NCBI RefSeq assembly: GCF_025949695.1
Contig: NZ_JAPDFL010000001.1
Location: forward strand, 3,041,501-3,105,500
Origin: Pararhodobacter zhoushanensis
GTDB taxonomy: Bacteria; Pseudomonadota; Alphaproteobacteria; Rhodobacterales; Rhodobacteraceae
DNA length: 64,000 nucleotides
Direction of reading: 5' to 3'
Notes under the pieces: generated by a model
Seen by the model: only the letters and a program-made list of their open reading frames with translations
Database searches by the model: none
What the model was told of the DNA's origin: nothing
Shown: piece by piece, positions 53,749 to 62,731 of the stretch
How the letters are laid out: each line of letters starts with the position of its first letter
Numbering within the stretch: position 1 is the stretch's first letter
Made by a program: the position numbers and the translations under genes

Positions 53749-56295
53749 CTACATCCGCATCCGCGATCCGCTCGGGTCAAACGGTGGCTCCAGCGCGATT
53801 ACAGCCGGGCGGCGTTCGCCCATGATCTCGACCTCGAACATGCCCGCGCTGCCATCGTCAGCCAGTGCCGCCGGGACATAGCCCTGCGCCATGGATTTCT
53901 CGACGTAATGCGCATAGCCGCCCGAGGTGACCCAGCCGACCACCCGCCAGTCGCCATCGCGCGACGGGTCGGGGTTGGGCATCGCCGTGCCTGACGCATC
54001 AAAGCGCGGCGCGCCGTAGCCATGGGGCGCGCTGATCGTGCCGTAATCCGTATCCCCGACACGCGCCCAGATCGGCTCGTCGCCCAGCACATCCGCCGTG
54101 CCCGCGTCGATGACCAGCGAGATGCGGCGCAGCTTGGGGCCTTCGTCGCGCTCTTTCACCGCCGCCGCGCGCCCGATGAAATCGGGTTTCTGCAGCTTCA
54201 CGAAACGGTCCATTGCCCCCTCGAACGGCCCGTAGATCGGGCGCAGCTCAGCGAACCAGGTGGGGAAGTTCTTTTCCAGCCGCATCGACAACAGCGCGCG
54301 CATGCCGAAATCGACGATGCCGAATTCGGCCCCTGCCGCCTTGATCGCCAGATACACGCGCCGCTGGGCCGCCGGTTTCATCCAGATCTCGTAGCCCAGA
54401 TCGCCGGAATAGGTGATCCGGTTGACCATGCAGGGCGCGCCCGCGACGTCCAGCTCGCGGAAGTCCATGAAGCGGAAGCCCTCGGCCGAGACATCCTCAT
54501 CGACCAGCTGCGTGAGCACGTCGCGGGCTTTCGGCCCGCAGACCGACAGGCCGACCAGATCCATGTGGAAGCGTTTCACCGCGACCGAGCCGTCAGCGGG
54601 CAGATGCTGTTCAAACCAGCGCATGTGATACTTGGACGCCCCCAACGAGCCCCAGATCACGAAACGCCCCTCGGCGGCCTTGGCGATGGTGAAATCGCCG
54701 ATCAGCTTGCCGTTGTCATTGAGCATCGGTGTCAGCACCAGACGCCCCACCTTGGGCATGGTGTTGGTCATCAGGTGATCGAGCCAGGCCTCGGCCCCCG
54801 CCCCTGTCACCTCATACTTGGCGAAATTGGCGATCTCGGTCACGCCGACGCTCTCGCGCGTGGCTTTCACCTCGCGCGCGATATGGGCGAAGTCGTTCGA
54901 GCGGTGGAAGCTGGGCACATCTTGCGCCTCGGCCGCCGACGGGGCGAACCACAGCGGCGTTTCCAGCCCCCAGCTGTCGCCCATCACCGCGTTCTGCGCG
55001 ACCATCAGGTCATAAAGCGGCGTGGTTTCGGCCGGGCGGGCGGCGGGCAGTTCCTCGTTCGGGAAGCGGATCGAGAAGCGGCGCGAATAGTTTTCGCGCA
55101 CCTTGGCATTGGTGTAGCGCAGCGTCGCCCATTCGCCGTAGCGCGACACGTCCATGCCGAACACATCGTGACCGGGATCACCCTGCGTCATCCAGTTGGC
55201 CAGCACGAGGCCGACACCGCCGCCCTGTGAAAAGCCCGCCATCACCGCGCAGGCGGACCAGTAGTTCGTCAGCCCCTGCACCGGTCCGACCAGCGGGTTG
55301 CCATCCGGGGCGAAGGTGAACGGCCCGTTGATGATCTGCTTGATGCCCGCCTGCTCGACCGCCGGGAAGTGACGGAAACCAACCTCGAGCGAGGGCGCGA
55401 TGCGGTCCAGATCGGGGGCAAGCAATTCGTGCCCGAAATCCCAGGGCGTGTTGACCGGCGACCACGGTTTGCAGGCTTTCTCATAGGTGCCCAGCAGGAT
55501 GCCTTGGCGTTCCTGGCGGGTATAAATCTCGCCCTTGAAGTCGATGACGCCGACCAGTTCACGACCCGTCGACTGGTTGAACTCGATCACCTCGGGCATG
55601 GCGTCGGTGAGCAGATACATATGCTCCATCGCCAGCACCGGCAGTTCCAGTCCGACCATGCGCCCGACTTCGCGCGCCCAGAGACCGCCGGCGTTCACCA
55701 CATGCTCGCACCGGATGGTGCCGTTGACGGTGTGCAGGGTCCACATGCCATCGGGGTCTTGGGTGATGTCCTTGACCGGGTTGCGCAATTCGATCTCGGC
55801 GCCCAGCACTTTGGCTGCCTTGGCATAGGCGTGGGTGGTGCCGGACGGATCAAGGTGGCCCTCGACCGGGTCCCACAACGCGCCGACGAACTGCGTCTCG
55901 TCCATCAGCGGGAACATCGCCTTGGCCTCGGACGGGGTGATCAGCTCGGTCTCCATCCCCAGCGCGCGGCCGCGCGCATGGGTCATGCGCAGGAAGTTCA
56001 TGCGCTCGGGGCTGTCGGCCATCATCACCCCGCCGGTCAGGTGCAGCCCGCAGGACTGGCCGCTGATGCGCTCGAGCTCCTCGTACAGCGACACCGTATA
56101 GGCCTGCAGCCGCGCCACATTGGGGTCGCCGTTCAGCGTATGAAATCCGCCCGCCGCGTGCCAGCTGGACCCCGAGGTCAGTTCCGAGCGCTCGATCAGC
56201 AGCACGTCCTTCCAGCCGGCCTTGGCCAGATGGAACAGCACCGAGCAGCCGACGACGCCGCCCCCGATCACTACGGCCCGATAGGTTCGCGTCAT
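53749..56295 (-). CDS. FAD-dependent demethylase, dimethylglycine/sarcosine dehydrogenase-like
   Basis: 848-residue two-part protein. N-terminal DAO-type FAD domain (AVVIGGGVVGCSVLFHLAKA at residues 6-25; SGSSWHAAGGFHTLNGD near 50, the place of covalent flavin histidine in DMGDH). A C-terminal GcvT-like folate domain (about 420-840) includes YLAIKAAGAEFGIVDFGMRA and SMRLEKNFPTWFAEL. Such enzymes oxidatively demethylate N-methylated glycines and pass the methyl to tetrahydrofolate. Start ATG 56295 overlaps the stop of the PhnD-like gene. Third in an operon behind a desaturase and a PhnD-like protein. Confidence 0.9.
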   Translation of the reverse strand: MTRTYRAVVIGGGVVGCSVLFHLAKAGWKDVLLIERSELTSGSSWHAAGGFHTLNGDPNVARLQAYTVSLYEELERISGQSCGLHLTGGVMMADSPERMNFLRMTHARGRALGMETELITPSEAKAMFPLMDETQFVGALWDPVEGHLDPSGTTHAYAKAAKVLGAEIELRNPVKDITQDPDGMWTLHTVNGTIRCEHVVNAGGLWAREVGRMVGLELPVLAMEHMYLLTDAMPEVIEFNQSTGRELVGVIDFKGEIYTRQERQGILLGTYEKACKPWSPVNTPWDFGHELLAPDLDRIAPSLEVGFRHFPAVEQAGIKQIINGPFTFAPDGNPLVGPVQGLTNYWSACAVMAGFSQGGGVGLVLANWMTQGDPGHDVFGMDVSRYGEWATLRYTNAKVRENYSRRFSIRFPNEELPAARPAETTPLYDLMVAQNAVMGDSWGLETPLWFAPSAAEAQDVPSFHRSNDFAHIAREVKATRESVGVTEIANFAKYEVTGAGAEAWLDHLMTNTMPKVGRLVLTPMLNDNGKLIGDFTIAKAAEGRFVIWGSLGASKYHMRWFEQHLPADGSVAVKRFHMDLVGLSVCGPKARDVLTQLVDEDVSAEGFRFMDFRELDVAGAPCMVNRITYSGDLGYEIWMKPAAQRRVYLAIKAAGAEFGIVDFGMRALLSMRLEKNFPTWFAELRPIYGPFEGAMDRFVKLQKPDFIGRAAAVKERDEGPKLRRISLVIDAGTADVLGDEPIWARVGDTDYGTISAPHGYGAPRFDASGTAMPNPDPSRDGDWRVVGWVTSGGYAHYVEKSMAQGYVPAALADDGSAGMFEVEIMGERRPAVIALEPPFDPSGSRMRM

Positions 56296-57056
56296 GCGTC
56301 TCTCCCTGCGGCTACCGGGTGGCAGCCCATGCTGAATAGGTGTTGTCTCAGAATGTCCGCCGTCTGCGGATCGGTCGCGCGGCTGGTGACATAGGGCAGG
56401 CCCGGGCGCTCGGCCGTCCAGCCGACGACGCGCAGACCGATCGCGTTCACCTCGACCCGCCGCGCCAGATCCCATGAGCGGCAATCGACAGCGGCAACAT
56501 CGGCGCGGCCCTGTGCCACGGCGATGACCGAGCCGCGATGGCCGCCGGTGTCGAGGACATCCTCGGCCAGCACCAGCGGGTCCGCGCCCAGATCGGCCTC
56601 GAGCGCCAGATAGCCCGACAGCGACTCGCGCCCGTTGAGGCCAAAGCGTTGCCCGTCGAGCAGGCCATCGGGCAGCTCGGCATCGGGATGGTCGGGCACG
56701 GGCACATCGGCGGTCAGGCCAAGGTCCAGCGCCGTCTCGGCCCGCGCGATCACGGCTGAACGGTAGAACGGCCCGCGTCCCCCCAGAAATGCGGAATAAT
56801 CCGGCTGCGCCAGTGGCAGCAGATGCGCGATCAGCCCCAGACCCAGCGGCCCCCAGCAGGTCTGGCTGAACACCAGCGCCGGGTCGCGCCAATAGGCGTC
56901 GATCGCGCCCCAGTCGGGTGCAGTGATCTCGTCGGGCAACGCAAGGCCGCGCGCACGCGCGCCGTCGCGGATCTGTGCCCAAAGGCCAAGGGTCTCATCG
57001 CGAACCTCGGGCCAGTCGTACATTGGCAGGCTGGCGAGCAGGGTCGTCCCGGTCAT
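56292..57056 (-). CDS. PhnD-like periplasmic-binding-fold protein without signal peptide
   Basis: 254-residue protein with the type-2 periplasmic-binding fold of phosphonate/phosphite-binding proteins: ASLPMYDWPEVRDETLGLWA at the start, then DPALVFSQTCWGPLG near 63, GQRFGLNGRESLSGYLALEAD near 145 and AVAQGRADVAAVDCRSWDLA near 175. It begins directly with the first beta strand; there is no signal peptide, so it should be cytoplasmic, and no permease or ATPase is nearby. Flanked by ATGA overlaps on both sides. A ligand sensor or carrier for the demethylase is possible; not known. Confidence 0.8.
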   Translation of the reverse strand: MTGTTLLASLPMYDWPEVRDETLGLWAQIRDGARARGLALPDEITAPDWGAIDAYWRDPALVFSQTCWGPLGLGLIAHLLPLAQPDYSAFLGGRGPFYRSAVIARAETALDLGLTADVPVPDHPDAELPDGLLDGQRFGLNGRESLSGYLALEADLGADPLVLAEDVLDTGGHRGSVIAVAQGRADVAAVDCRSWDLARRVEVNAIGLRVVGWTAERPGLPYVTSRATDPQTADILRQHLFSMGCHPVAAGRDA

Positions 57057-57946
57057 ACCTGCCCCGGCTCGCGGCGCAGCGTGGGATGGGCGACGGGCTC
57101 TTTCGCCGTCAGACCCCAGCGACGCCAGAGCGCCAGATAATTGGGAAACACATAGCCTCCGTTGAGCTGCTGCCATTCCTCGCGCCGCTCGGCGTAGAGC
57201 CGGGGCAAGGCGTACCACGGGGCCGAGGGCAGTTTATGGTGCACGATATGCAGGTTGTTGTGCAAGTAGAGCCAGGCGAGCGGCGAGCGCTCGACAATGA
57301 TCGTGCGACCCTCGGGGGTTTCGTGCCAGCGGTGCTCGGCAAAGCTGCGCAGGGCGATCAGCCCCAGACCGGGCCAGCAGACGGCGACGACATAGAGCCA
57401 AAGGGGTACGCCCATCGCCCAGACCAGCGCGAGGATCAGCGCGGCGGCAGGCAGATGGATCGCCCAGGCCAGCCGTACGCCATGGGCATCGGCGCGGATC
57501 TGGCGCAGCTCATCGGCGTAGAAGCCAACAGCGACAAGCCACGGCCCCAGCGTGACACGGCCCAACAGGGTGTTGTTCAGCCGCAGCAGGTATTGCAGCC
57601 AGCCGGGCAAGGCATCGAATTGCCAATGTGCGCGGTAATAGGTCTCGGGGTCGTCGAAAGGATCGGTCAGCCGCGTGTCGTGGTGGTGCGCCAGATGCGA
57701 GGCCTTGTAGCGCCGGTACGGATAGGCCAGCGAGAGCGGCAGCGTGACCAGCGCCTCGTTGACCAGGCGTTTGCGGGTGGGATGGCCGTGCAGGCATTCG
57801 TGCACCAGCGACGAATGCAGCGCCGCGCCAAGCGCCATCAGGGCCAGCGCGAGGATGGGCACCAAGGGCCAAAGCCAGAACCCGGCAAGCAGCCAGCCGC
57901 CATAACACAGGGCGATTAACCCTAAAGTGGGCCATTCCAGACGCAT
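57053..57946 (-). CDS. Membrane fatty acid desaturase family protein
   Basis: About 297 residues, integral membrane di-iron enzyme. The three histidine boxes are HECLHGH near residue 48, HLAHHHD near 84 and HIVHHK near 252; membrane segments lie at about 8-40 and 145-190. I start at 57946 (ATG with GAGAG five bases upstream); an ATG at 57967 would add seven residues. First gene of the operon, divergent from the XRE regulator. The substrate could be an acyl lipid or a small methylated compound; unclear. Confidence 0.87.
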   Translation of the reverse strand: MRLEWPTLGLIALCYGGWLLAGFWLWPLVPILALALMALGAALHSSLVHECLHGHPTRKRLVNEALVTLPLSLAYPYRRYKASHLAHHHDTRLTDPFDDPETYYRAHWQFDALPGWLQYLLRLNNTLLGRVTLGPWLVAVGFYADELRQIRADAHGVRLAWAIHLPAAALILALVWAMGVPLWLYVVAVCWPGLGLIALRSFAEHRWHETPEGRTIIVERSPLAWLYLHNNLHIVHHKLPSAPWYALPRLYAERREEWQQLNGGYVFPNYLALWRRWGLTAKEPVAHPTLRREPGQV

Positions 57947-58086
57947 CACGACTCTCATTGTGGACATGGACAGGAGTGTCCACCTTCACCGCCCATCGAA
58001 CAAGGCGCGTTTGCGCGTCACCGCCGACCCCGATTGACGTTTGCAGTCACGTTTGTTTACTAAAGACAACAGATCAGGACTGTATC

Positions 58087-58923
58087 ATGGGTAAACGAGA
58101 GACCGCCGCGCTGTTCCGCACCCGCCTGTCCCAGCTGCAGACGCAGTCGGGGATGACACAATCGGGTTTCGCCGAAGAGATCGGCATTGACCGCTCGGCG
58201 CTGTCACAACTGACCTCGGGCCAGAACCCGCGCCTGCCCCGCGCCGAAACGCTGCTGGCGCTGGCCGCGCGGTTTCAGGTCTCGGCGGATTGGCTGCTGG
58301 GGCTGACCGATGATCGCGGGATCGCGACGCAGGTGCTCAACACGGTGGAAACCGAACAGGCGCTGGACGAGGAAAACCGCACCGCCATGGAGCGGTGGCA
58401 TACGGATGCCACCGGTCAGAAGGTGCGCTATGTTCCCGCCTGGCTGCCCGATCTGATGCGCACCCCGGCCGTGATCGCCTTTCAGGCGGCCAGCTCCGAG
58501 CAGGAGCGCCGCCGCCTGCAACGCCAGACCGACCGGCGGCTGATGGTGTCGCGGATGCCGGAAAGCGACATCGAAATGTGCATGCCCCTGCAATCCCTGG
58601 AGGTTTTCGCACAGGGGCGCGGCAACTGGACCGGCATCAGCGCCGAAACCCGGGCCGAGCAATTGTCCCACATCGCCAACACGCTGGACGAACTCTACCC
58701 CGCGTTCCGCATGTATCTTTTCGACGGCCGCAAACGCTTTGCCCCGCCGATGACGATCTTTGGCTACCAGCGCGCGGCGGTCTATGCGGGCGAGACATAC
58801 CTGCTGGTGCGCTCGAAACCGCTGGTGCGCGATCTGGCGCAGGGGTTTGACGCGCATATCCGCCACGCCGAAGTGCATGCGCATGAAGCCGCCAGCTGGG
58901 TCCGGGCATTGCGCGTGACATGA
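58087..58923 (+). CDS. XRE-family regulator with C-terminal sensor-like domain
   Basis: 278-residue protein. N-terminal helix-turn-helix (SQLQTQSGMTQSGFAEEIGI DRSALSQLTSG at about residues 14-45), then a ~200-residue domain with no family I can name (EQERRRLQRQTDRRLM, DIEMCMPLQSLEVFAQG, MTIFGYQRAAVYAGETYLLV). This layout recurs in Rhodobacteraceae regulators next to methylated-amine genes. Divergent from the desaturase-PhnD-demethylase operon, so probably its regulator. Confidence 0.88.
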   Translation: MGKRETAALFRTRLSQLQTQSGMTQSGFAEEIGIDRSALSQLTSGQNPRLPRAETLLALAARFQVSADWLLGLTDDRGIATQVLNTVETEQALDEENRTAMERWHTDATGQKVRYVPAWLPDLMRTPAVIAFQAASSEQERRRLQRQTDRRLMVSRMPESDIEMCMPLQSLEVFAQGRGNWTGISAETRAEQLSHIANTLDELYPAFRMYLFDGRKRFAPPMTIFGYQRAAVYAGETYLLVRSKPLVRDLAQGFDAHIRHAEVHAHEAASWVRALRVT

Positions 58924-58930
58924 ACGGCGC

Positions 58931-59108
58931 AAGGGGGGCCTTCTGCCCCCCTCTTCGGCTGACGCCGAATTCACCCCCCGAGGATATTTGAAGAGCAAAG
59001 AAAGCGCGGTTAACGACTTCTTAATGCGCCCTCTTTGCTCTGAAAATATCCACCAGGGGGTCCGGGGGACGCGTGCGTCCCCCGGGGCTTGCCGCCCCGC
59101 GCGGCGCC
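58931..59108. repeat. Dispersed palindromic element, copy 7 (full)
   Basis: Left hairpins GGGGGGCCTTCTGCCCCCC and TTCGGCTGACGCCGAA; core 58982-59051 (GGATATTT, AAGAGCAAAGAAAGCGC, loop GTTAACGACTTCTTAAT, GCGCCCTCTTTGCTCT, AAATATCC); right hairpin CGGGGGACGCGTGCGTCCCCCG. It separates the co-directional xre and mttB genes. Confidence 0.85.
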
Positions 59109-59215
59109 AACAGTCTTTTGCGCTGCGATTTCGCGCAACGCCGATGCTCACAAGACTGCTCTTGCCCGGCGCCGCGGCGCGGCACTAGGCTGCGCCAGAG
59201 GCAGCGGAGATGGCC

Positions 59216-60774
59216 ATGACGGATCAGAGCGCAGGACGCAAAAGCGCAGCGGTGGACGCGAGGGCAATGCCCGGCGCAGCCACGGGTTTCAGCTGGACCA
59301 GATGCCGTGGCGCATCCCCAAAAACCCCGACCGTCCGACCGAACCGGTCGATGAGGCAGGCGTGCTGGCGGTCCACAAGGGTGCGATGCGCATCCTGTCG
59401 GAAATCGGCATCGAATTCCTGAACGACGAGGCGCTGGCGCTGTTCCGCGAGGCGGGCTGCAAGGTAACCGGCCAGAACGTCCGCATGGATGAAGATTTCG
59501 TCATGGAAATGGTGCGCCGCGCGCCTGCCAGCTTCACCATCACCCCGCGCAATCCCGAGCGTCAGGTCATCCTCGGCGACGGGCACATGATTTTTGTCAA
59601 TGTCTCCAGCCCGCCCAATTCGTGGGATCTGGTGCGGGGCAAGCGCTCGGGCGATTTCGAGACGTTTCGCGATTTCATGAAACTGACGCAGGCCTTCAAC
59701 TGCATCCATGTCGCCGGGGGTTATCCGGTCGAGCCGATCGACATCCACCCCGCCGTGCGGCACCTCGATTGCCTTTATGAAAAGCTCACGCTGACCGACA
59801 AGGTCTGCCACGCCTACAGCCTTGGCCGTGAACGGGTTGAAGACGTGATGGAGATGGTGCGCATCGCTGGCGGCCTGACCCACGAGCAATTCGACGCGAG
59901 CCCCAGGATGTATTCCAACATCAACTCGGTCAGCCCGCTGAAGCACGATTTCCCCATGATCGACGGCGCGCTGCGTCTGGCGCGGCGGCGTCAGCCGGTG
60001 GTGGTGACGCCCTTCACGCTGGCCGGGGCCATGGCACCGGTGACGATGTCAGGCGCGGTGACCCTGTCGATTGCCGAAGGTCTGGCCGCCGTGGCGCTGC
60101 TCCAATACGTTTCGCCCGGCTGTCCGGTTGCCATTGGCACCTTCACCTCGAATGTCGACATGCGCAGCGGGGCGCCCGCGTTCGGCACGCCCGAATACAT
60201 GCGTGCGACGCAGATCACCGGGCAGCTGGCGCGGTTCTACGGCCTGCCGCTGCGCTCGTCCGGGGTCTGCACTGCGAACGTGCCCGATGGGCAGGCGATG
60301 TGGGAGACGTCGAACAGCCTGTGGGCGGCGGTGCAGTCGGGCAGCAACATGGTCTATCACGCCGCCGGTTGGCTGGAGGGCGGGCTGATCGCCTCGCCTG
60401 AGAAATTCGTGATGGATTGCGAAGTGTTGCAGATGATCCAACGCTATTTCGAGCCCGCGACCTTTGCCACCGACCCGGAGGCCATCGCTTTCGACGCGGT
60501 GAAAGAGGTCGGGCCCGGCGGCCATTACTTCGGCTGCGCCCATACGCAGGCGCGCTACACCGATGCCTTCTACAGCCCCATCGCCAGCGACTGGCGTAAC
60601 TTCGAGGCCTGGGAGCAGGACGGTGCGGTCGAGGCCCCCGAGCGCGCCCACAAGATCGCGCGCGGCGTCATCGACAGTTTCGAGGCCCCGCCGATGGACG
60701 CGGCGATCCGCGAGGAGCTGGCCGCCTTTGTCGCCCGCCGCAAGGAAGAGGGTGGCGCGCCGACGGATTTCTGA
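59216..60774 (+). CDS. MttB-family (non-pyrrolysine) trimethylamine/betaine methyltransferase, 5' frameshift
   Basis: About 520 residues. MttB-superfamily proteins transfer a methyl group from quaternary amines such as glycine betaine to a corrinoid protein. Family blocks: AMRILSEIGIEFLNDEAL, ITPRNPERQVILGDGHMIFV, AYSLGRERVEDVMEMVR and ANVPDGQAMWETSNSLWAAVQSG. There is no in-frame amber codon. The ATG at 59216 with GGAG reads MTDQSAGRK, then the frame is lost near 59244. One extra G would give GRKRRSGGREGNARRSHGF, the family N-terminus; otherwise translation must start internally (ATG 59302, MPWRIPKN). Its cognate corrinoid protein is not adjacent. Confidence 0.87.
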
Positions 60775-60798
60775 AGCTGCGCCGGTCAGCCTGCGCCT

Positions 60799-61932
60799 TC
60801 AGGCACCGTTCTGACGACCAAAGGCATTGAGCAGTTCCTCATCGCATTTGATGTCTTCGTCGCTCACCTGAGGCGCGGCACCGCTTGGTGGTGCCCGCCG
60901 CGGGGCCGGTCGTGGTGCGTCGGCAGGCGGTTGTGCCGCCGCAGGATCGGCGGCGGGCAGCGGCAGGGCGAGCGCGGGTTTCTCGCCCGGCACATGCTCG
61001 GCCAGAAAATGGCGCATGACATAGTCGACGCCTTCGGCGGTGACTTCGCGCATGCCGGGCTTATAGAAACTGCCCCGGGCGGCGGGGCCGGTAACCATGT
61101 CATACGAGGGAAAGTAGTCGATGCTTTCATGCGCATCGAACAATTCCCCGGCCACGGCACGCAGGACGGATTTTGTGTAGACCGTCGCCACCGACACCTG
61201 CCGCGGCGTTGCCGTCGCCATCATCGACACCGGCGACACCGTCAGCAGGATTTCCAGCTTGGGATTGATCGCGCGCACCTTGGCCAGAAACTCTTCCATA
61301 TCGGCGCGAACCTCGGCCGAGCCGAGATTTTGCAGCCGGTGCAGGCTGTCGTCATAGGTGCCGCCCGCGGTGCCCGGGCACAAAGGGTAGCAGGCACCGT
61401 CGCGCTTTGACAGCCACGCTTCGGTCAGGCCCATGGTGAACACCAGCACATCGGCGGTGGTGAAAACCTCGGACACGGCCTCGAGATGCTCTTTGCGCAG
61501 CGCGCGCATCTCGTCGACCGAGCCGAAGGGCTCGGGTTCGATGGTCGGGCGGAAGGGATCGACGATGCCGCCGTCCTTTTCCCACCAATCCTCGACCGGT
61601 GAAAACCGCCCCTCGGCCCGGTCGATCAGCTGGACCAGCTGGCGCGAGGTATAGATGTTGCCATAGCGCGCCGAATACATCGAATAGCCCCAGTCGAGGT
61701 GCTCTTCGGCGGGCAAGCCCGCCGGTGGCGGCTCTTTGTCGACATAGGCGAAACCGGCATCGCGCAACTGGCGACCGATGTGTTGGGCAAAGCAGCTGCC
61801 CGCCGTCGCGATGACCTTGCCATCGAGCGCGAAACGCTTGGTGTACCAGCCGCCGATCTCATCCGGTGCGCGGTCGCCAATGGCGCGCCGCCAGAAGGCG
61901 CTGTCGGGCTGGCTGTTATAGGGATGATCCAT
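60799..61932 (-). CDS. GSCFA-domain protein
   Basis: 377-residue protein. The domain's name motif appears as ATAGSCFAQHIGRQLRDAG near residue 44, followed by YSMYSARYGNIYTSRQLVQL and VFTMGLTEAWLSKRDGACYP; the SGNH/GDSL-like fold implies a hydrolase or acyltransferase, with HFLAEH late. The C-terminal ~70 residues are alanine/proline-rich and end in a short acidic piece (DEDIKCDEELLNAFG). Start ATG 61932 with GGAGA upstream. Pairs with the SGNH-like gene 10 bases upstream. Confidence 0.87.
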   Translation of the reverse strand: MDHPYNSQPDSAFWRRAIGDRAPDEIGGWYTKRFALDGKVIATAGSCFAQHIGRQLRDAGFAYVDKEPPPAGLPAEEHLDWGYSMYSARYGNIYTSRQLVQLIDRAEGRFSPVEDWWEKDGGIVDPFRPTIEPEPFGSVDEMRALRKEHLEAVSEVFTTADVLVFTMGLTEAWLSKRDGACYPLCPGTAGGTYDDSLHRLQNLGSAEVRADMEEFLAKVRAINPKLEILLTVSPVSMMATATPRQVSVATVYTKSVLRAVAGELFDAHESIDYFPSYDMVTGPAARGSFYKPGMREVTAEGVDYVMRHFLAEHVPGEKPALALPLPAADPAAAQPPADAPRPAPRRAPPSGAAPQVSDEDIKCDEELLNAFGRQNGA

Positions 61933-61942
61933 GCTGGTCTCC

Positions 61943-62683
61943 TCAGCCCGCGACCGGGGTTCTTGGGCCCTGCCCCAGAAGGCTTTGCGCCATCGGGACA
62001 CATTGGTGCAGCATGCGACTGCCAAACGCGGCATTGGCGTGATGGGTATCGGCTGGGTTTTCGTGACCGTAGGCGTCGATCAGAAACCCCTCTGCGTCGG
62101 TGGCATCCTGTGGCATCCAGACAACCGGGATGCCTGCGTCGGTCAGCATCGCCAGCTGAACGTCGCGGATCTCTGCCAGCAAGGCAAAAGCGGTTGGCGC
62201 ACCCAGAAGCGCAGCCATCCGGTAAGAGCGGCGCAGGGTTGGTGGCTCGATGGCAAAGACCGGCAGGCCACGCTCTTTCAGGAAGGTGCCCAGACCCAGC
62301 GTATAGCGCAGGTCGGCGCGGATCATATGACGCCAGAGCTTGGGCGACAGGCGTCGGCCCGGCCCGTCATAGCCATAGGGCAGCACGTCGTGTTCCAGCA
62401 GCCCACGGATCAGCCGCCCCCACCACAGCGGCATTTGCAAGCCGACGACATCGGTCTGCCCCATCACCGGCGGGATCTTGGCCAGACGTTGGCGGAATCT
62501 GCGGTCGAGCACGCGGGCACGCCCGTCCACGATCTCCCAGAACGGCGCGTTCATCGCCGCGCCCATTCCCAGCGGTGCGATGCGCCACGAGACACCCTTG
62601 GGCAGCCCGCCCTCCTGCACGAGCTGAACGCGACCACGTTCAAGCGCGCCGGTATGGGAGTCGCCAACGATCAGGATATTCAT
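61943..62683 (-). CDS. SGNH/GDSL-like hypothetical protein
   Basis: 246-residue soluble protein. The nucleophile motif is ILIVGDSHTGAL at residues 3-14 and the late Asp-x-x-His pair is in ADTHHANAAFG near 220, so an SGNH hydrolase or O-acyltransferase/sulfatase-like fold is likely, though block II (Gly) and III (Asn) are not obvious. No signal peptide. Starts ATG 62683 (GTG two codons earlier possible). Operonic with the GSCFA gene. Confidence 0.75.
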   Translation of the reverse strand: MNILIVGDSHTGALERGRVQLVQEGGLPKGVSWRIAPLGMGAAMNAPFWEIVDGRARVLDRRFRQRLAKIPPVMGQTDVVGLQMPLWWGRLIRGLLEHDVLPYGYDGPGRRLSPKLWRHMIRADLRYTLGLGTFLKERGLPVFAIEPPTLRRSYRMAALLGAPTAFALLAEIRDVQLAMLTDAGIPVVWMPQDATDAEGFLIDAYGHENPADTHHANAAFGSRMLHQCVPMAQSLLGQGPRTPVAG

Positions 62684-62731
62684 GCGCACCGCCTTTGTGA
62701 CGCCCGACTATCCCAAGACGGGCACGCGGGG

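Noticed and set aside
22191..59108. Dispersed repeats as insertion sequences or CRISPR
   Set aside because: No transposase, no target-site duplication seen, copies are kilobases apart and are palindromes rather than spaced direct repeats.
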